Positions 1 to 5,306 of a stretch of DNA of 7,610 nucleotides are shown piece by piece; within the stretch, counting starts at the first letter, position 1; every line of letters begins with the position of its first letter. The stretch covers positions 1 through 7,610 of the forward strand of contig JALWNJ010000057.1 in NCBI GenBank assembly GCA_026995955.1, read 5' to 3'. The position numbers and the translations under genes were made by a program. This stretch comes from Gammaproteobacteria bacterium. GTDB lineage: Bacteria; Pseudomonadota; Gammaproteobacteria; J044. The notes beneath the pieces were generated by a model. It was given only the letters and a program-made list of their open reading frames with translations, was not told the DNA's origin and searched no databases.

Positions 1-918
1 TCATTGGCCGCCGCAGAGCAGGCGGGCCAGGGTTCAGAGAGGATGGAAGGGGACGGGCTGCAGGACGCTGCCGCCGTCAGCGGCAATCCCTTGCCGCCAG
101 CACTGCTGCAACACTTCCTCGAGCGCTTGCCCGCGCTGGCCAGCGCGGGCAGTTCCGCCTTGGCCATCGAGCCGGAGGCCGGAGGCAGGCCAGGCGCCCT
201 GGACGACGGTTCGGCACGCCAGGCCCTGGTCGCCCTGCTGCAGTCGATGCGCAGCCAGGATGCGAGTCAGCCCGGCAGCAACGGTAATGCCTCCCTGCCG
301 GCCCTGAATACCCCTGTCGATGCGGGCGCGGCTCGCCCCGAGCTGGCCCTTGCGGCCCTGCTGCAGGGCCGAATGGCCTCCGATGAGCCCACGGAGCGGG
401 AGGGAGCCCATTCCTTCGAGGCGCTGCGCCAGGCCATGCAGCTGGCCGATCCCGGTGCGCGTCCGTCCCTTTCGCCCCTGCTGCAGACGCGACCGATTCA
501 TCTGCCCGTGCAGCATCCGCAATGGGGCACCGAGTTTGGCCAGCGTGTGGCCTGGATGATCGACCATGCCATCAAGTCGGCCGAGATCCACCTCGACCCG
601 CCCGATCTCGGCCCGATGCGGCTGCATCTGAAGCTGGAAGGCGACCAGGTGCAGCTCGCCATCCAGGCGCATCATCCCCAGGTGCGCGACGCTCTGGAAC
701 AGAACCTGCCGCGCCTGCGCGAGTTCTTGGGCGGGCAGGGCATGAACCTGGTACAGGTGGACATCTCCCAGCATGGCTTCTCCGGTCAGCAGGGGCAGGA
801 TCATGGCGCCGGTTCAGGTACCGGTGAGGGGCTGGCCCTGAGCGATGGAGGTGAAGTTGCTGAAGCCGTGACTCGGCCGGTGGTGCGCGGGGAGGGGATG
901 ATCGATACCTATGTCTGA
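1..918 (+). CDS. fliK: Flagellar hook-length control protein FliK, C-terminal part (5' end outside window)
   Basis: The reading frame is open from base 1 to the TGA at 916-918, giving 305 visible residues. The true start lies before the window; the TTG at base 4 is not a credible start because the frame is already open and no ribosome site can be seen. The first ~165 visible residues are Ala/Gln/Pro-rich and low in complexity, as in the variable ruler part of FliK. From about residue 175 (base 523, WGTEFGQRV) to residue 261 the sequence fits the conserved FliK C-terminal domain, with the hallmark LDPPDLGPM at bases 592-618 (the family shows L-x-P-x-x-L-G). A Gly/Gln-rich tail follows. In known systems FliK is secreted, measures the hook, and its C-terminal domain acts on FlhB to stop hook export and allow filament export; flhB lies downstream here. 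It is separated from fliL by an unusually long gap. Confidence 0.93.
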   Translation, partial: SLAAAEQAGQGSERMEGDGLQDAAAVSGNPLPPALLQHFLERLPALASAGSSALAIEPEAGGRPGALDDGSARQALVALLQSMRSQDASQPGSNGNASLPALNTPVDAGAARPELALAALLQGRMASDEPTEREGAHSFEALRQAMQLADPGARPSLSPLLQTRPIHLPVQHPQWGTEFGQRVAWMIDHAIKSAEIHLDPPDLGPMRLHLKLEGDQVQLAIQAHHPQVRDALEQNLPRLREFLGGQGMNLVQVDISQHGFSGQQGQDHGAGSGTGEGLALSDGGEVAEAVTRPVVRGEGMIDTYV

Positions 919-1011
919 GCTTGGGTGAGTGACGGGGTGCGAGGGTTGTTGTGCTTCCGATGCGCCTCGCCACTCGTCCCAAGTCCCTCGCTCCTGTTCC
1001 TGGTTGCACAT

Positions 1012-1022
1012 CCGCTTCGCGG
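1012..1022 (+). other. Small hairpin at the head of repeat unit A
   Basis: CCGC (1012-1015) pairs with GCGG (1019-1022) around a TTC loop. The equivalent in unit B is CCCGC-GCAA-GCGGG at 1607-1620. In the direction of the unit both follow an ATCC-like block and precede the large CTTTCTTTG hairpin. Confidence 0.55.
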
Positions 1023-1028
1023 CTGCGC

Positions 1029-1060
1029 GTGGCTTTCTTTGCTTGCCCAAAGAAAGCCAC
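1029..1060 (+). other. 13-bp perfect hairpin, loop CTTGCC (unit A)
   Basis: GTGGCTTTCTTTG (1029-1041) is the exact reverse complement of CAAAGAAAGCCAC (1048-1060), leaving the six-base loop CTTGCC. No run of T follows, so it does not look like a classical intrinsic terminator. The inner CTTTG, the loop CTTGC and the AAAGAAA are kept in unit B. The outer bases differ but still pair. The hairpin could act in RNA as a processing or stability signal, or in DNA as a cruciform or protein-binding site; the sequence does not decide between these. Confidence 0.85.
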
Positions 1061-1073
1061 CAAAGAAAGGGCA

Positions 1074-1245
1074 CCCGAAGCCCGCGCCCCTTCGGGGTTC
1101 CCGCCCACGACCTTGTCGCCGCGGGGTCCATCGACAGGCTTCCTGCCTGACGATGGACTGACCGGCCTCCCTGCCGGCCACCCGGACCCCTGCGGGGCCC
1201 GGGCGATTCCGCGCTCCGGCGGCCGTGGGCGGCGCGGGCTACGGG
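1074..1245 (+). other. Predicted branched fold of unit A
   Basis: Hand pairing gives a basal stem of 12 bp with one A/A mismatch (1074-1086 with 1233-1245). Directly on it sits the hairpin CCCC-TTC-GGGG (1087-1097), then a three-base spacer, then a 9-bp stem CCGCCCACG (1101-1109) with CGTGGGCGG (1224-1232). Inside are three hairpins: 1126-1158 (8 bp, one A/A mismatch, 5 bp, loop TTCCT), 1162-1177 (CCGGC/GCCGG) and 1181-1203 (CCCGG, a mismatch, CCCC, loop TGC, and the partner strand). GC-rich sequence folds easily by chance, so the main support is the matching layout of unit B. Confidence 0.65.
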
Positions 1246-1404
1246 GACTTGCAAGGCGCTTCGTTCCAGATGGGCGTTGGCTCTTGCGGCCTGTGCGCTC
1301 CTCAATTCGGTGTCTCAAGGGACTTGGAACTGGGTGCATGGTGGAACGAAGCTACCCCCTCGTCCCTCCAGTCCCTCGCTCCTCGCTGCTCACCTCCCGC
1401 CGTT

Positions 1405-1551
1405 GAACGCGCCGAGGCCGGGCACGGTTTCCGGGAGATGCCCGAAGGGAGGCCGGCAGGGATGCTGGCCTGCCGAGCGCGGGCCGGGACGGCCCTTCGC
1501 GAGGCCCCCGGAAACCGTGCCCGGACTCGGGGACCCCGAAGGGGCGCGTTC
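1405..1551 (-). other. Predicted branched fold of unit B with 18-bp stem
   Basis: On the + strand GAACGCG (1405-1411) pairs with CGCGTTC (1545-1551), CCGAG (1412-1416) with CTCGG (1526-1530) and, after one mismatch, an 18-base perfect inverted repeat joins 1418-1435 to 1507-1524. The hairpin CCCC-GAA-GGGG (1534-1544) and a three-base spacer lie between the basal and long stems on one side, mirroring unit A. Inside, CGAAGGG (1443-1449) pairs with CCCTTCG (1493-1499) and CGGCAGG (1454-1460) with CCTGCCG (1469-1475). The layout matches unit A although most stem bases differ. Confidence 0.7.
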
Positions 1552-1569
1552 TCCGGCTGCTGATCGACG

Positions 1570-1601
1570 CTTCGTTTCTTTGTGCAAGCAAAGAAATGAA
1601 G
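1570..1601 (-). other. 13-bp hairpin, loop CTTGCA (unit B)
   Basis: On the + strand CTTCGTTTCTTTG (1570-1582) pairs with CAAAGAAATGAAG (1589-1601) around TGCAAG. One pair is G-T at 1574/1597. On the minus strand the loop reads CTTGCA, close to CTTGCC of unit A. The single imperfect pair is a wobble G-U only if the + strand is the RNA, and an A/C mismatch on the minus strand. Confidence 0.8.
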
Positions 1602-1696
1602 TCGAGCCCGCGCAAGCGGGATTGAAACACAATAACAGTGGCAAGGGACTTGGATCGAGTAGGGAGGTGAAACGGAGCCTCCGCCAACCTCGTTTC

Positions 1697-1711
1697 AAGT
1701 CCCTCGCCCCT
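1697..1711 (+). repeat. Extra AAGTCCCTCGC box outside the two units
   Basis: AAGTCCCTCGCCCCT here closely matches the start block of unit A (AAGTCCCTCGCTCCT at 981-995). A further match AGTCCCTCGCTCCT lies at 1370-1383, and CAAGGGACTTGG, the inverted form, lies at 1316-1327 and 1642-1653. The block at 1642-1653 and this one could pair over 8 bases (1644-1651 with 1697-1704), with GAAACG/CGTTTC (1669-1674 with 1691-1696) inside. These look like further fragments of the same repeat family. Confidence 0.6.
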
Positions 1712-1728
1712 CGCCACTTCCCCACCCC

Positions 1729-1742
1729 GTCAGAATCCTGAC
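1729..1742 (+). promoter_or_regulatory. Possible activator (FleQ-like) box upstream of fliL
   Basis: GTCAGAATCCTGAC is an inverted repeat (GTCAG/CTGAC around AATC). It has the same 14-base length and outer GTCA...TGAC as the FleQ consensus I recall (GTCAATNNATTGAC), though the inner bases differ. Its centre is about 106 bases before the predicted sigma-54 start site, a usual distance for a sigma-54 enhancer. No FleQ gene is in the window, so the assignment is inference. Confidence 0.35.
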
Positions 1743-1752
1743 ACTCCCCACC

Positions 1753-1761
1753 TGCTATACT
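1753..1761 (+). promoter_or_regulatory. Possible extended -10 box (sigma-70)
   Basis: TGCTATACT fits the extended -10 pattern TGnTATAAT with one change. No good -35 box sits at 16-18 bases upstream. It could give a low constitutive transcript into fliL, or be chance. Confidence 0.25.
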
Positions 1762-1774
1762 CTCCCTGTGTCTG

Positions 1775-1787
1775 CAAGCCATTGAAT
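1775..1787 (-). promoter_or_regulatory. Possible IHF site
   Basis: CAAGCCATTGAAT matches the reverse form of the IHF consensus (YAANNNNTTGATW) with one mismatch. It lies between the possible enhancer box and the sigma-54 promoter, where IHF usually bends DNA. The motif is degenerate and this is weak evidence. Confidence 0.2.
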
Positions 1788-1805
1788 TGAAATGCCTTTC
1801 AATTC
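1784..1805 (+). promoter_or_regulatory. Perfect 22-base palindrome upstream of the fliL promoter
   Basis: GAATTGAAA (1784-1792) and TTTCAATTC (1797-1805) are exact inverted repeats around TGCC. The site lies 10 bases before the start of the -24 box, with its centre near -47 from the predicted start site. It is AT-rich in a GC-rich setting and has the shape of a dimeric regulator's operator. It could be a proximal activator or repressor site; the protein that binds it is unknown. Confidence 0.5.
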
Positions 1806-1814
1806 TTGGCCCAA

Positions 1815-1831
1815 CTGGCACGACGATTGCT
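1815..1831 (+). promoter_or_regulatory. Sigma-54 (RpoN) promoter of the fliL operon
   Basis: CTGGCACGACGATTGCT matches the sigma-54 consensus TGGCACG-N4-TTGCW at every fixed base, with GG (1817-1818) and GC (1829-1830) exactly 10 bases apart. The predicted start site is near 1842, giving a 20-base leader before the fliL ATG with the ribosome site AGGAGA inside it. In Pseudomonas and Vibrio the middle-class flagellar operons use RpoN with a FleQ/FlrC-type activator, so this fits the gene content. Confidence 0.9.
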
Positions 1832-1861
1832 AATCATTCATCACAGCGAGGAGAACCCAGC

Positions 1862-2362
1862 ATGGCCGACAAGCAGGACTTCGAGATCGACGAGAACGCC
1901 GGTGGCGGCAAGAAGAAGCTGATCCTGATTATCGTGGGGGCGGTGGTGTTGCTGGCCGCCGGTGCCGGTGGCGCCTATTTCTTCCTGGCCGGCGGCGAGG
2001 ACAAGGCCGAGGCGAAACAGGAGGAGGCGAAGCCGGAGCTGAAGCCGGCCATGTACGAGTCCTTCGATTCGCCCCTGGTGGTCAATTTCGAGAAGCGCGG
2101 GCCGGTGCGCCTGCTGCAGGTGGATTTGTCGGTGATGATGCGCGACGAGGACACGCGCAAGGCCTTCCGCCTGCATCGCCCGGCCATGCGCAACAACCTG
2201 CTGCTGCTGCTGGCGCGTCAGGACTACCGGGAGCTGGGGACACCGGAGGGCAAGGAGAAACTGCGAGGCGAGATCCTGGCCGAGATCAACCGGGTACTCA
2301 AGGAACGCGCCGGCGGCAAGCAGGTGGAGCAGGTGTACTTCAACAAGTTCGTGATGCAGTGA
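1862..2362 (+). CDS. fliL: Flagellar basal body-associated protein FliL
   Basis: 166 residues. The ATG at 1862 follows AGGAGA (1849-1854) at seven bases; an in-frame upstream start at 1787 lies before the sigma-54 start site and is rejected. Residues 1-18 are a charged cytoplasmic stretch ending in KKK. Residues ~19-42 are one membrane helix (LILIIVGAVVLLAAG...), followed by an acidic/basic linker rich in E, K and A. The periplasmic FliL domain runs from about residue 60 to the end (SPLVVNFEKRGPVRLLQVDLSVMMRD..., ending VYFNKFVMQ). FliL is an inner-membrane protein that in studied species associates with the stator around MotA/MotB and supports torque or swarming. It is the first gene of the operon, and fliM follows after 12 bases. 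Confidence 0.97.
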   Translation: MADKQDFEIDENAGGGKKKLILIIVGAVVLLAAGAGGAYFFLAGGEDKAEAKQEEAKPELKPAMYESFDSPLVVNFEKRGPVRLLQVDLSVMMRDEDTRKAFRLHRPAMRNNLLLLLARQDYRELGTPEGKEKLRGEILAEINRVLKERAGGKQVEQVYFNKFVMQ

Positions 2363-2374
2363 GCGGGTAATGGC

Positions 2375-3421
2375 GTGAGCGACGTACTGTCACAGGACGA
2401 GATCGACGCCCTCCTGCACGGGGTCGACGAAGGCGAGGTCGAGACCGGGGCCGAGGAGGCCCCGAAGGAGGGCGTTCAGCCCTACGACTTCACCAGCCAG
2501 GACCGCATCGTGCGCGGGCGCATGCCCACGCTGGAGATGATCAACGAGCGCTTTGCGCGCCACTTCCGCATCAGCCTGTTCAACCTGCTGCGCCGTTCCG
2601 CCGAGATCGCGGTGGAAGGGGTCAAGGTGACCAAGTTCGGCGAATACGTGCACAGCCTGTACGTGCCGACCAGTCTGAACATGGTCAAGGTGCCGCCGCT
2701 GCGCGGCACGGCCCTGTTCGTCATCGATCCCAAGCTGGTGTTCACGGTGGTGGATACCTTCTTTGGCGGCGACGGCAAGTTCTACGCCAAGATCGAGGGG
2801 CGCGAGTTCACCCCCACCGAGAACCGGGTCATCCAGATGCTGCTGCAGGAGGTCTTTGCCTGTCTGGAGGAAGCCTGGGCGCCGGTGATGAAGCTGCGCT
2901 TCGAGTACCTCAATTCCGAGGTCAATCCGCAGTTCGCCAACATCGTGAGCCCCTCCGAGATCGTGGTGGTGAGCAAGTTCGACATCGACCTCGAAGGCGG
3001 CTCGGGCTCGCTGCATGTGACCATGCCCTATTCGATGATCGAGCCGATCCGTGATCTGCTCGATGCCGGCGTGCAGAGTGACCGCGCCGATGCCGACGAG
3101 CGCTGGGGCATCGCCCTGCGCGAGGAGATCAAGCAGGCCCAGGTCGAGGCCAGCGCCACCCTGGTGGAGAAGCAGATGACCCTGGGCGACATCCTGGCCC
3201 TGGAACCGGGCGACATCATCCCCGTCGACCTGCCCGAGGAGGTGGAGCTGCAGGTGGAGGAAGTGCCGGTGTTCAAGGGCCAGTTCGGCGTGTCCAACGG
3301 CTACAACGCCATCCGTATTACCGGCAGGGTGGAGCGCCCGCGCTTCATCGCACCGACCCTGGCCATCGCCGAGGAAAGCGAAGAGGCCAGTGATTCCAGT
3401 GGAGAAGGCAGACATGAGTGA
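2375..3421 (+). CDS. fliM: Flagellar motor switch protein FliM
   Basis: 348 residues. The GTG start at 2375 is chosen because it gives the canonical N-terminus MSDVLSQDEIDALLHGVD, the segment that binds phosphorylated CheY in the family. The nearby ATG at 2370 is out of frame and stops at once. No strong ribosome site is visible, so coupling to fliL is likely. The middle domain (about 45-230) carries the conserved RHFRISLFNLLRRSAEI and the GGDG motif at residues 131-134 (FGGDGKFYAKIEGREFTPTENRVI), which in the family contacts FliG. The C-terminal SpoA-like domain (about 250-330) binds FliN. It is slightly longer than the ~334 residues of E. coli because of a Ser/Glu-rich tail. FliM forms the C ring and sets rotation direction. 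Its last 8 bases overlap fliN. Confidence 0.98.
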   Translation: MSDVLSQDEIDALLHGVDEGEVETGAEEAPKEGVQPYDFTSQDRIVRGRMPTLEMINERFARHFRISLFNLLRRSAEIAVEGVKVTKFGEYVHSLYVPTSLNMVKVPPLRGTALFVIDPKLVFTVVDTFFGGDGKFYAKIEGREFTPTENRVIQMLLQEVFACLEEAWAPVMKLRFEYLNSEVNPQFANIVSPSEIVVVSKFDIDLEGGSGSLHVTMPYSMIEPIRDLLDAGVQSDRADADERWGIALREEIKQAQVEASATLVEKQMTLGDILALEPGDIIPVDLPEEVELQVEEVPVFKGQFGVSNGYNAIRITGRVERPRFIAPTLAIAEESEEASDSSGEGRHE

Positions 3422-3833
3422 CGAGAACGAAACCCCGGAAAACGAAGAAGGCGCCGATCAGCAGGCGATGGCCGACGACTGGGCGGCCGCCATGGCCGAG
3501 CAGGCCGCGGCCGGCGGCGAGAAGGCCGAGTTCCAGACCTTCGAGGAGGGTTCCCGACCCACCGGCGACGAAGACGTCAATCTGGATGTCATCCTCGACA
3601 TCCCGGTGACGGTGTCACTGGAGATCGGTCGCACGCGGTTGCCGATCCGCAACCTGCTGCAGCTCAACCAGGGCTCGGTGGTGGAGCTGGACCGGCTGGC
3701 CGGCGAGCCGATGGACGTGCTGGTCAACGGCACCCTCATCGCCCATGGCGAGGTGGTGGTGGTGAACGAGAAGTTCGGCGTCCGCCTGACCGACATCATC
3801 AGCCCGCAGGAACGGGTGAAGAAGCTGCGTTGA
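3414..3833 (+). CDS. fliN: Flagellar motor switch protein FliN
   Basis: 139 residues from the ATG at 3414, preceded by GGAGAAGG (3401-3408). In-frame GTG codons at 3390 and 3399 are less likely because they lie at or before this ribosome site. The start overlaps the end of fliM by 8 bases. The first ~50 residues are acidic and Ala-rich, typical of the variable N-terminus. Residues ~57-137 are the SpoA domain, with [39 protein letters not shown], the [27 protein letters not shown] core and a final RVKKLR. With FliM it builds the lower C ring and, through FliH, helps dock export substrates. Its length matches E. coli FliN (137). Confidence 0.98.
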   Translation: MSDENETPENEEGADQQAMADDWAAAMAEQAAAGGEKAEFQTFEEGSRPTGDEDVNLDVILDIPVTVSLEIGRTRLPIRNLLQLNQGSVVELDRLAGEPMDVLVNGTLIAHGEVVVVNEKFGVRLTDIISPQERVKKLR

Positions 3834-3838
3834 GTGCC

Positions 3839-4279
3839 ATGAAGCGTCTGCTTGCCACAAGCCTTCTGATGCCCGGACTGGCCGCCGCGGCCGCCAATCC
3901 GGCCCAGGGGGGCACTGGCCTGTCCGCCGATGGCGGGATTTCCGGCGCCGGTTACCTGCTGCAGGTGAGCCTGGGGCTGGTGGTGGTGCTGGGCGGCATC
4001 GTGGCGCTGGCCTGGGTGCTGCGGCGCATGGGCGGCTTCCAGCACTCGGCGGGCGGTCATCTGCGCGTGCTCGAGGGTCTGGCCATCGGTCCACGCGAGC
4101 GCATCGTGCTGTTGCAGTGCGGCGAGGAACAGATCGTGGTCGGCATCGCACCGGGCCGGGTGCAGACCCTGCACGTACTGGCCGAGCCGGTGCCCGTGAC
4201 GGAGCCGGGCACGGCCCCGGCACCAGCCTTTGCGCGGCGCCTGCAGGAGGCGATGCGGCGCCGGGGAGGCGAGGCATGA
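3839..4279 (+). CDS. fliO: Flagellar biosynthesis protein FliO
   Basis: 146 residues from the ATG at 3839. A TTG at 3830, overlapping the fliN stop, would add three residues and cannot be excluded. The ATG is preferred because it gives a signal-like start ([18 protein letters not shown]). A Gly-rich spacer follows, then one membrane helix at about residues 39-61 ([23 protein letters not shown]), the basic RRM, and a cytoplasmic domain with [40 protein letters not shown]. This RERI-LLQ-G pattern is typical of FliO, the least conserved export-gate protein, which assists assembly of the FliP ring and is not itself part of the finished channel. The identification rests also on its place between fliN and fliP. 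Its stop overlaps the fliP start (ATGA). Confidence 0.92.
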   Translation: MKRLLATSLLMPGLAAAAANPAQGGTGLSADGGISGAGYLLQVSLGLVVVLGGIVALAWVLRRMGGFQHSAGGHLRVLEGLAIGPRERIVLLQCGEEQIVVGIAPGRVQTLHVLAEPVPVTEPGTAPAPAFARRLQEAMRRRGGEA

Positions 4280-5019
4280 TGCGCCTGGTCAGACTCGTGC
4301 TGCTCTCGGCGCTGCTGTTGCCGGGCGTGGCGCTGGCGCAGCCCGGGCTCTCCATCGTCACCAGCACGCCGCTTTCCGGCGGCGGCCAGGAATACACGGT
4401 CTCGCTGCAGGTACTGATCCTGATGACACTGCTGTCGCTGTTGCCGGCGGCGTTCATCATGATGACCTCGTTCACCCGCATCATCATCGTGCTGGCCCTG
4501 CTGCGCCAGTCGTTGGGCACGGCGCAGACCCCCTCCAACCAGATCCTCATCGGTCTGGCCTTCTTTCTGACCCTGTTCGTGATGTCGCCGGTCTTTACCC
4601 AAGTGTACCAGGAGGCGGTGAAACCCTACATGGACGAGCAGATCACCAGCAGCGAGGCGCTGCAGAAGGCCTCGGTGCCGTTTCGCCGCTTCATGCTGGC
4701 GCAGACCCGGGAGAACGATCTGGAGCTGTTCGCCCGCCTGGCCGGCATCAAACAGCTCAACGGCCCGGAGGACACGCCGTTCACTGTGCTGATGCCGGCC
4801 TTCATCACCAGCGAGCTGAAGACGGCGTTCCAGATCGGCTTTCTCATCATGATCCCGTTCCTGATCATCGACCTGGTGGTGTCCAGCGTGCTGATGTCGA
4901 TGGGCATGGTGATGCTGTCGCCGCTCATCATCTCGCTGCCGTTCAAGATCATGCTGTTCGTGCTGGTGGACGGCTGGGGGCTTTTGATCGGCACCCTGGC
5001 GCGCAGTTTCGTAACCTGA
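4276..5019 (+). CDS. fliP: Flagellar type III export gate protein FliP
   Basis: 247 residues. The ATG at 4276 overlaps the fliO stop and follows GGGGAGG (4263-4269) at six bases; a second ATG comes right after it at 4279. Residues 1-21 form a signal peptide with a likely cut after ALA ([21 protein letters not shown]), as known for FliP. The first membrane helices carry [30 protein letters not shown]. Then come the family signature [22 protein letters not shown] and the C-terminal helices [32 protein letters not shown]. FliP forms a pentamer with FliR and FliQ, making the channel that exports rod, hook and filament proteins. The length agrees with E. coli FliP (245). Confidence 0.98.
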   Translation: MMRLVRLVLLSALLLPGVALAQPGLSIVTSTPLSGGGQEYTVSLQVLILMTLLSLLPAAFIMMTSFTRIIIVLALLRQSLGTAQTPSNQILIGLAFFLTLFVMSPVFTQVYQEAVKPYMDEQITSSEALQKASVPFRRFMLAQTRENDLELFARLAGIKQLNGPEDTPFTVLMPAFITSELKTAFQIGFLIMIPFLIIDLVVSSVLMSMGMVMLSPLIISLPFKIMLFVLVDGWGLLIGTLARSFVT

Positions 5020-5032
5020 GGAGGCTACGACG

Positions 5033-5305
5033 ATGACCCCGCAGGAGGTACTGGACATCGGCCGCGAGGCCCTGCTGGTGACCATCTATCTGGCGGCGCC
5101 GCTGCTGCTCACCGCGCTCATCGTCGGTCTGCTGATCGGCATGATCCAGGCCGCCACCCAGATCCAGGAGATGACACTCAGCTTCATCCCCAAGCTCATC
5201 GGCATGGCCCTAGCGCTGGTGATCACCGGCACCTGGATGCTGCAGCTCATCATGCATTTCACGCAGCGCCTGTATCAGTCGATACCGTCGCTGCTCGGAG
5301 GCTGA
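5033..5305 (+). CDS. fliQ: Flagellar type III export gate protein FliQ
   Basis: 90 residues from the ATG at 5033, with the strong ribosome site TGAGGAGG (5017-5024), which contains the fliP stop, eight bases upstream. It has two membrane helices, about residues 14-38 (ALLVTIYLAAPLLLTALIVGLLIGM) and 55-77 (IGMALALVITGTWMLQLIMHF). Between them lies the conserved loop QAATQIQEMTLSFIPK. FliQ packs around the FliP/FliR core of the export gate. The length matches the family (about 89). Confidence 0.98.
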   Translation: MTPQEVLDIGREALLVTIYLAAPLLLTALIVGLLIGMIQAATQIQEMTLSFIPKLIGMALALVITGTWMLQLIMHFTQRLYQSIPSLLGG

Positions 5306-5306
5306 G

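Larger units (their letters stand above)
964..1268 (+). repeat. Structured extragenic repeat, unit A (forward)
   Basis: This is one of two diverged copies of a ~300-base element filling the fliK-fliL gap. Landmarks in order are: a start block at 964-991 that matches the reverse complement of 1641-1668 at 22 of 28 positions and contains CCAAGTCCCTCGC; a CTGTT block (994-998); a small hairpin CCGC-TTC-GCGG (1012-1022); a 13-bp perfect hairpin with loop CTTGCC (1029-1060); a branched fold built on a basal stem (1074-1245) with a CCCC-TTC-GGGG hairpin; and an end block GCTTCGTTCCA (1258-1268). The same landmarks occur in the same order on the opposite strand in unit B. No convincing protein is encoded: the open frames across it are short and overlapping and have no ribosome site. 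The CTTTCTTTGCTTG hairpin resembles extragenic repeats I recall from other proteobacterial genomes, but I cannot name a family. Confidence 0.8.
1342..1668 (-). repeat. Structured extragenic repeat, unit B (reverse)
   Basis: This is the second, inverted copy of the element. Read on the minus strand from 1668 down, it shows a start block with CCAAGTCCCTTGC (1641-1653), a CTGTT block, the hairpin CCCGC-TTGC-GCGGG (1607-1620), the large hairpin with loop CTTGCA (1570-1601), the CCCC-TTC-GGGG hairpin (1534-1544) beside a basal stem, a long stem of 18 bp, and the end block GCTTCGTTCCA (1342-1352). The end block is an exact 11-base inverted copy of 1258-1268. Units A and B therefore face each other tail to tail with 73 bases between them (1269-1341), in which I see no gene. 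The pair could be a REP/BIME-like element or a MITE-like remnant. No target-site duplication is evident. Confidence 0.78.

Noticed and set aside
920..983. An imperfect hairpin just after fliK (CTTGGG/CCCAAG, GAGTG/CACTC, GCGAGG/CCTCGC) as a possible terminator.
   Set aside because: It has a large bulge and no T-run, and half of it is the start block of repeat unit A, so I do not call it a terminator.
1601..1628. A CRISPR-repeat-like block: a GC hairpin followed by ATTGAAAC.
   Set aside because: It occurs once, without spacers or cas genes, and aligns with the head hairpin of unit A (1012-1022), so it belongs to the structured repeat.
925..1741. Several overlapping open frames of 70-160 codons on both strands in the fliK-fliL gap.
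   Set aside because: They lie across the repeats and hairpins, have no ribosome sites, overlap each other, and give Arg/Pro/Ala-rich translations typical of GC-rich noncoding DNA.
1787..1861. A longer FliL starting 25 codons upstream of 1862.
   Set aside because: That start lies before the predicted sigma-54 start site (about 1842) and within the palindrome; the ATG at 1862 has a good ribosome site and gives the normal FliL N-terminus.
919..1861. Searched by eye for a sigma-28 (FliA) promoter and for tRNA or rRNA genes in the gap.
   Set aside because: No TAAA...GCCGATAA pair at the right spacing and no tRNA-like cloverleaf with the conserved T-arm was seen.
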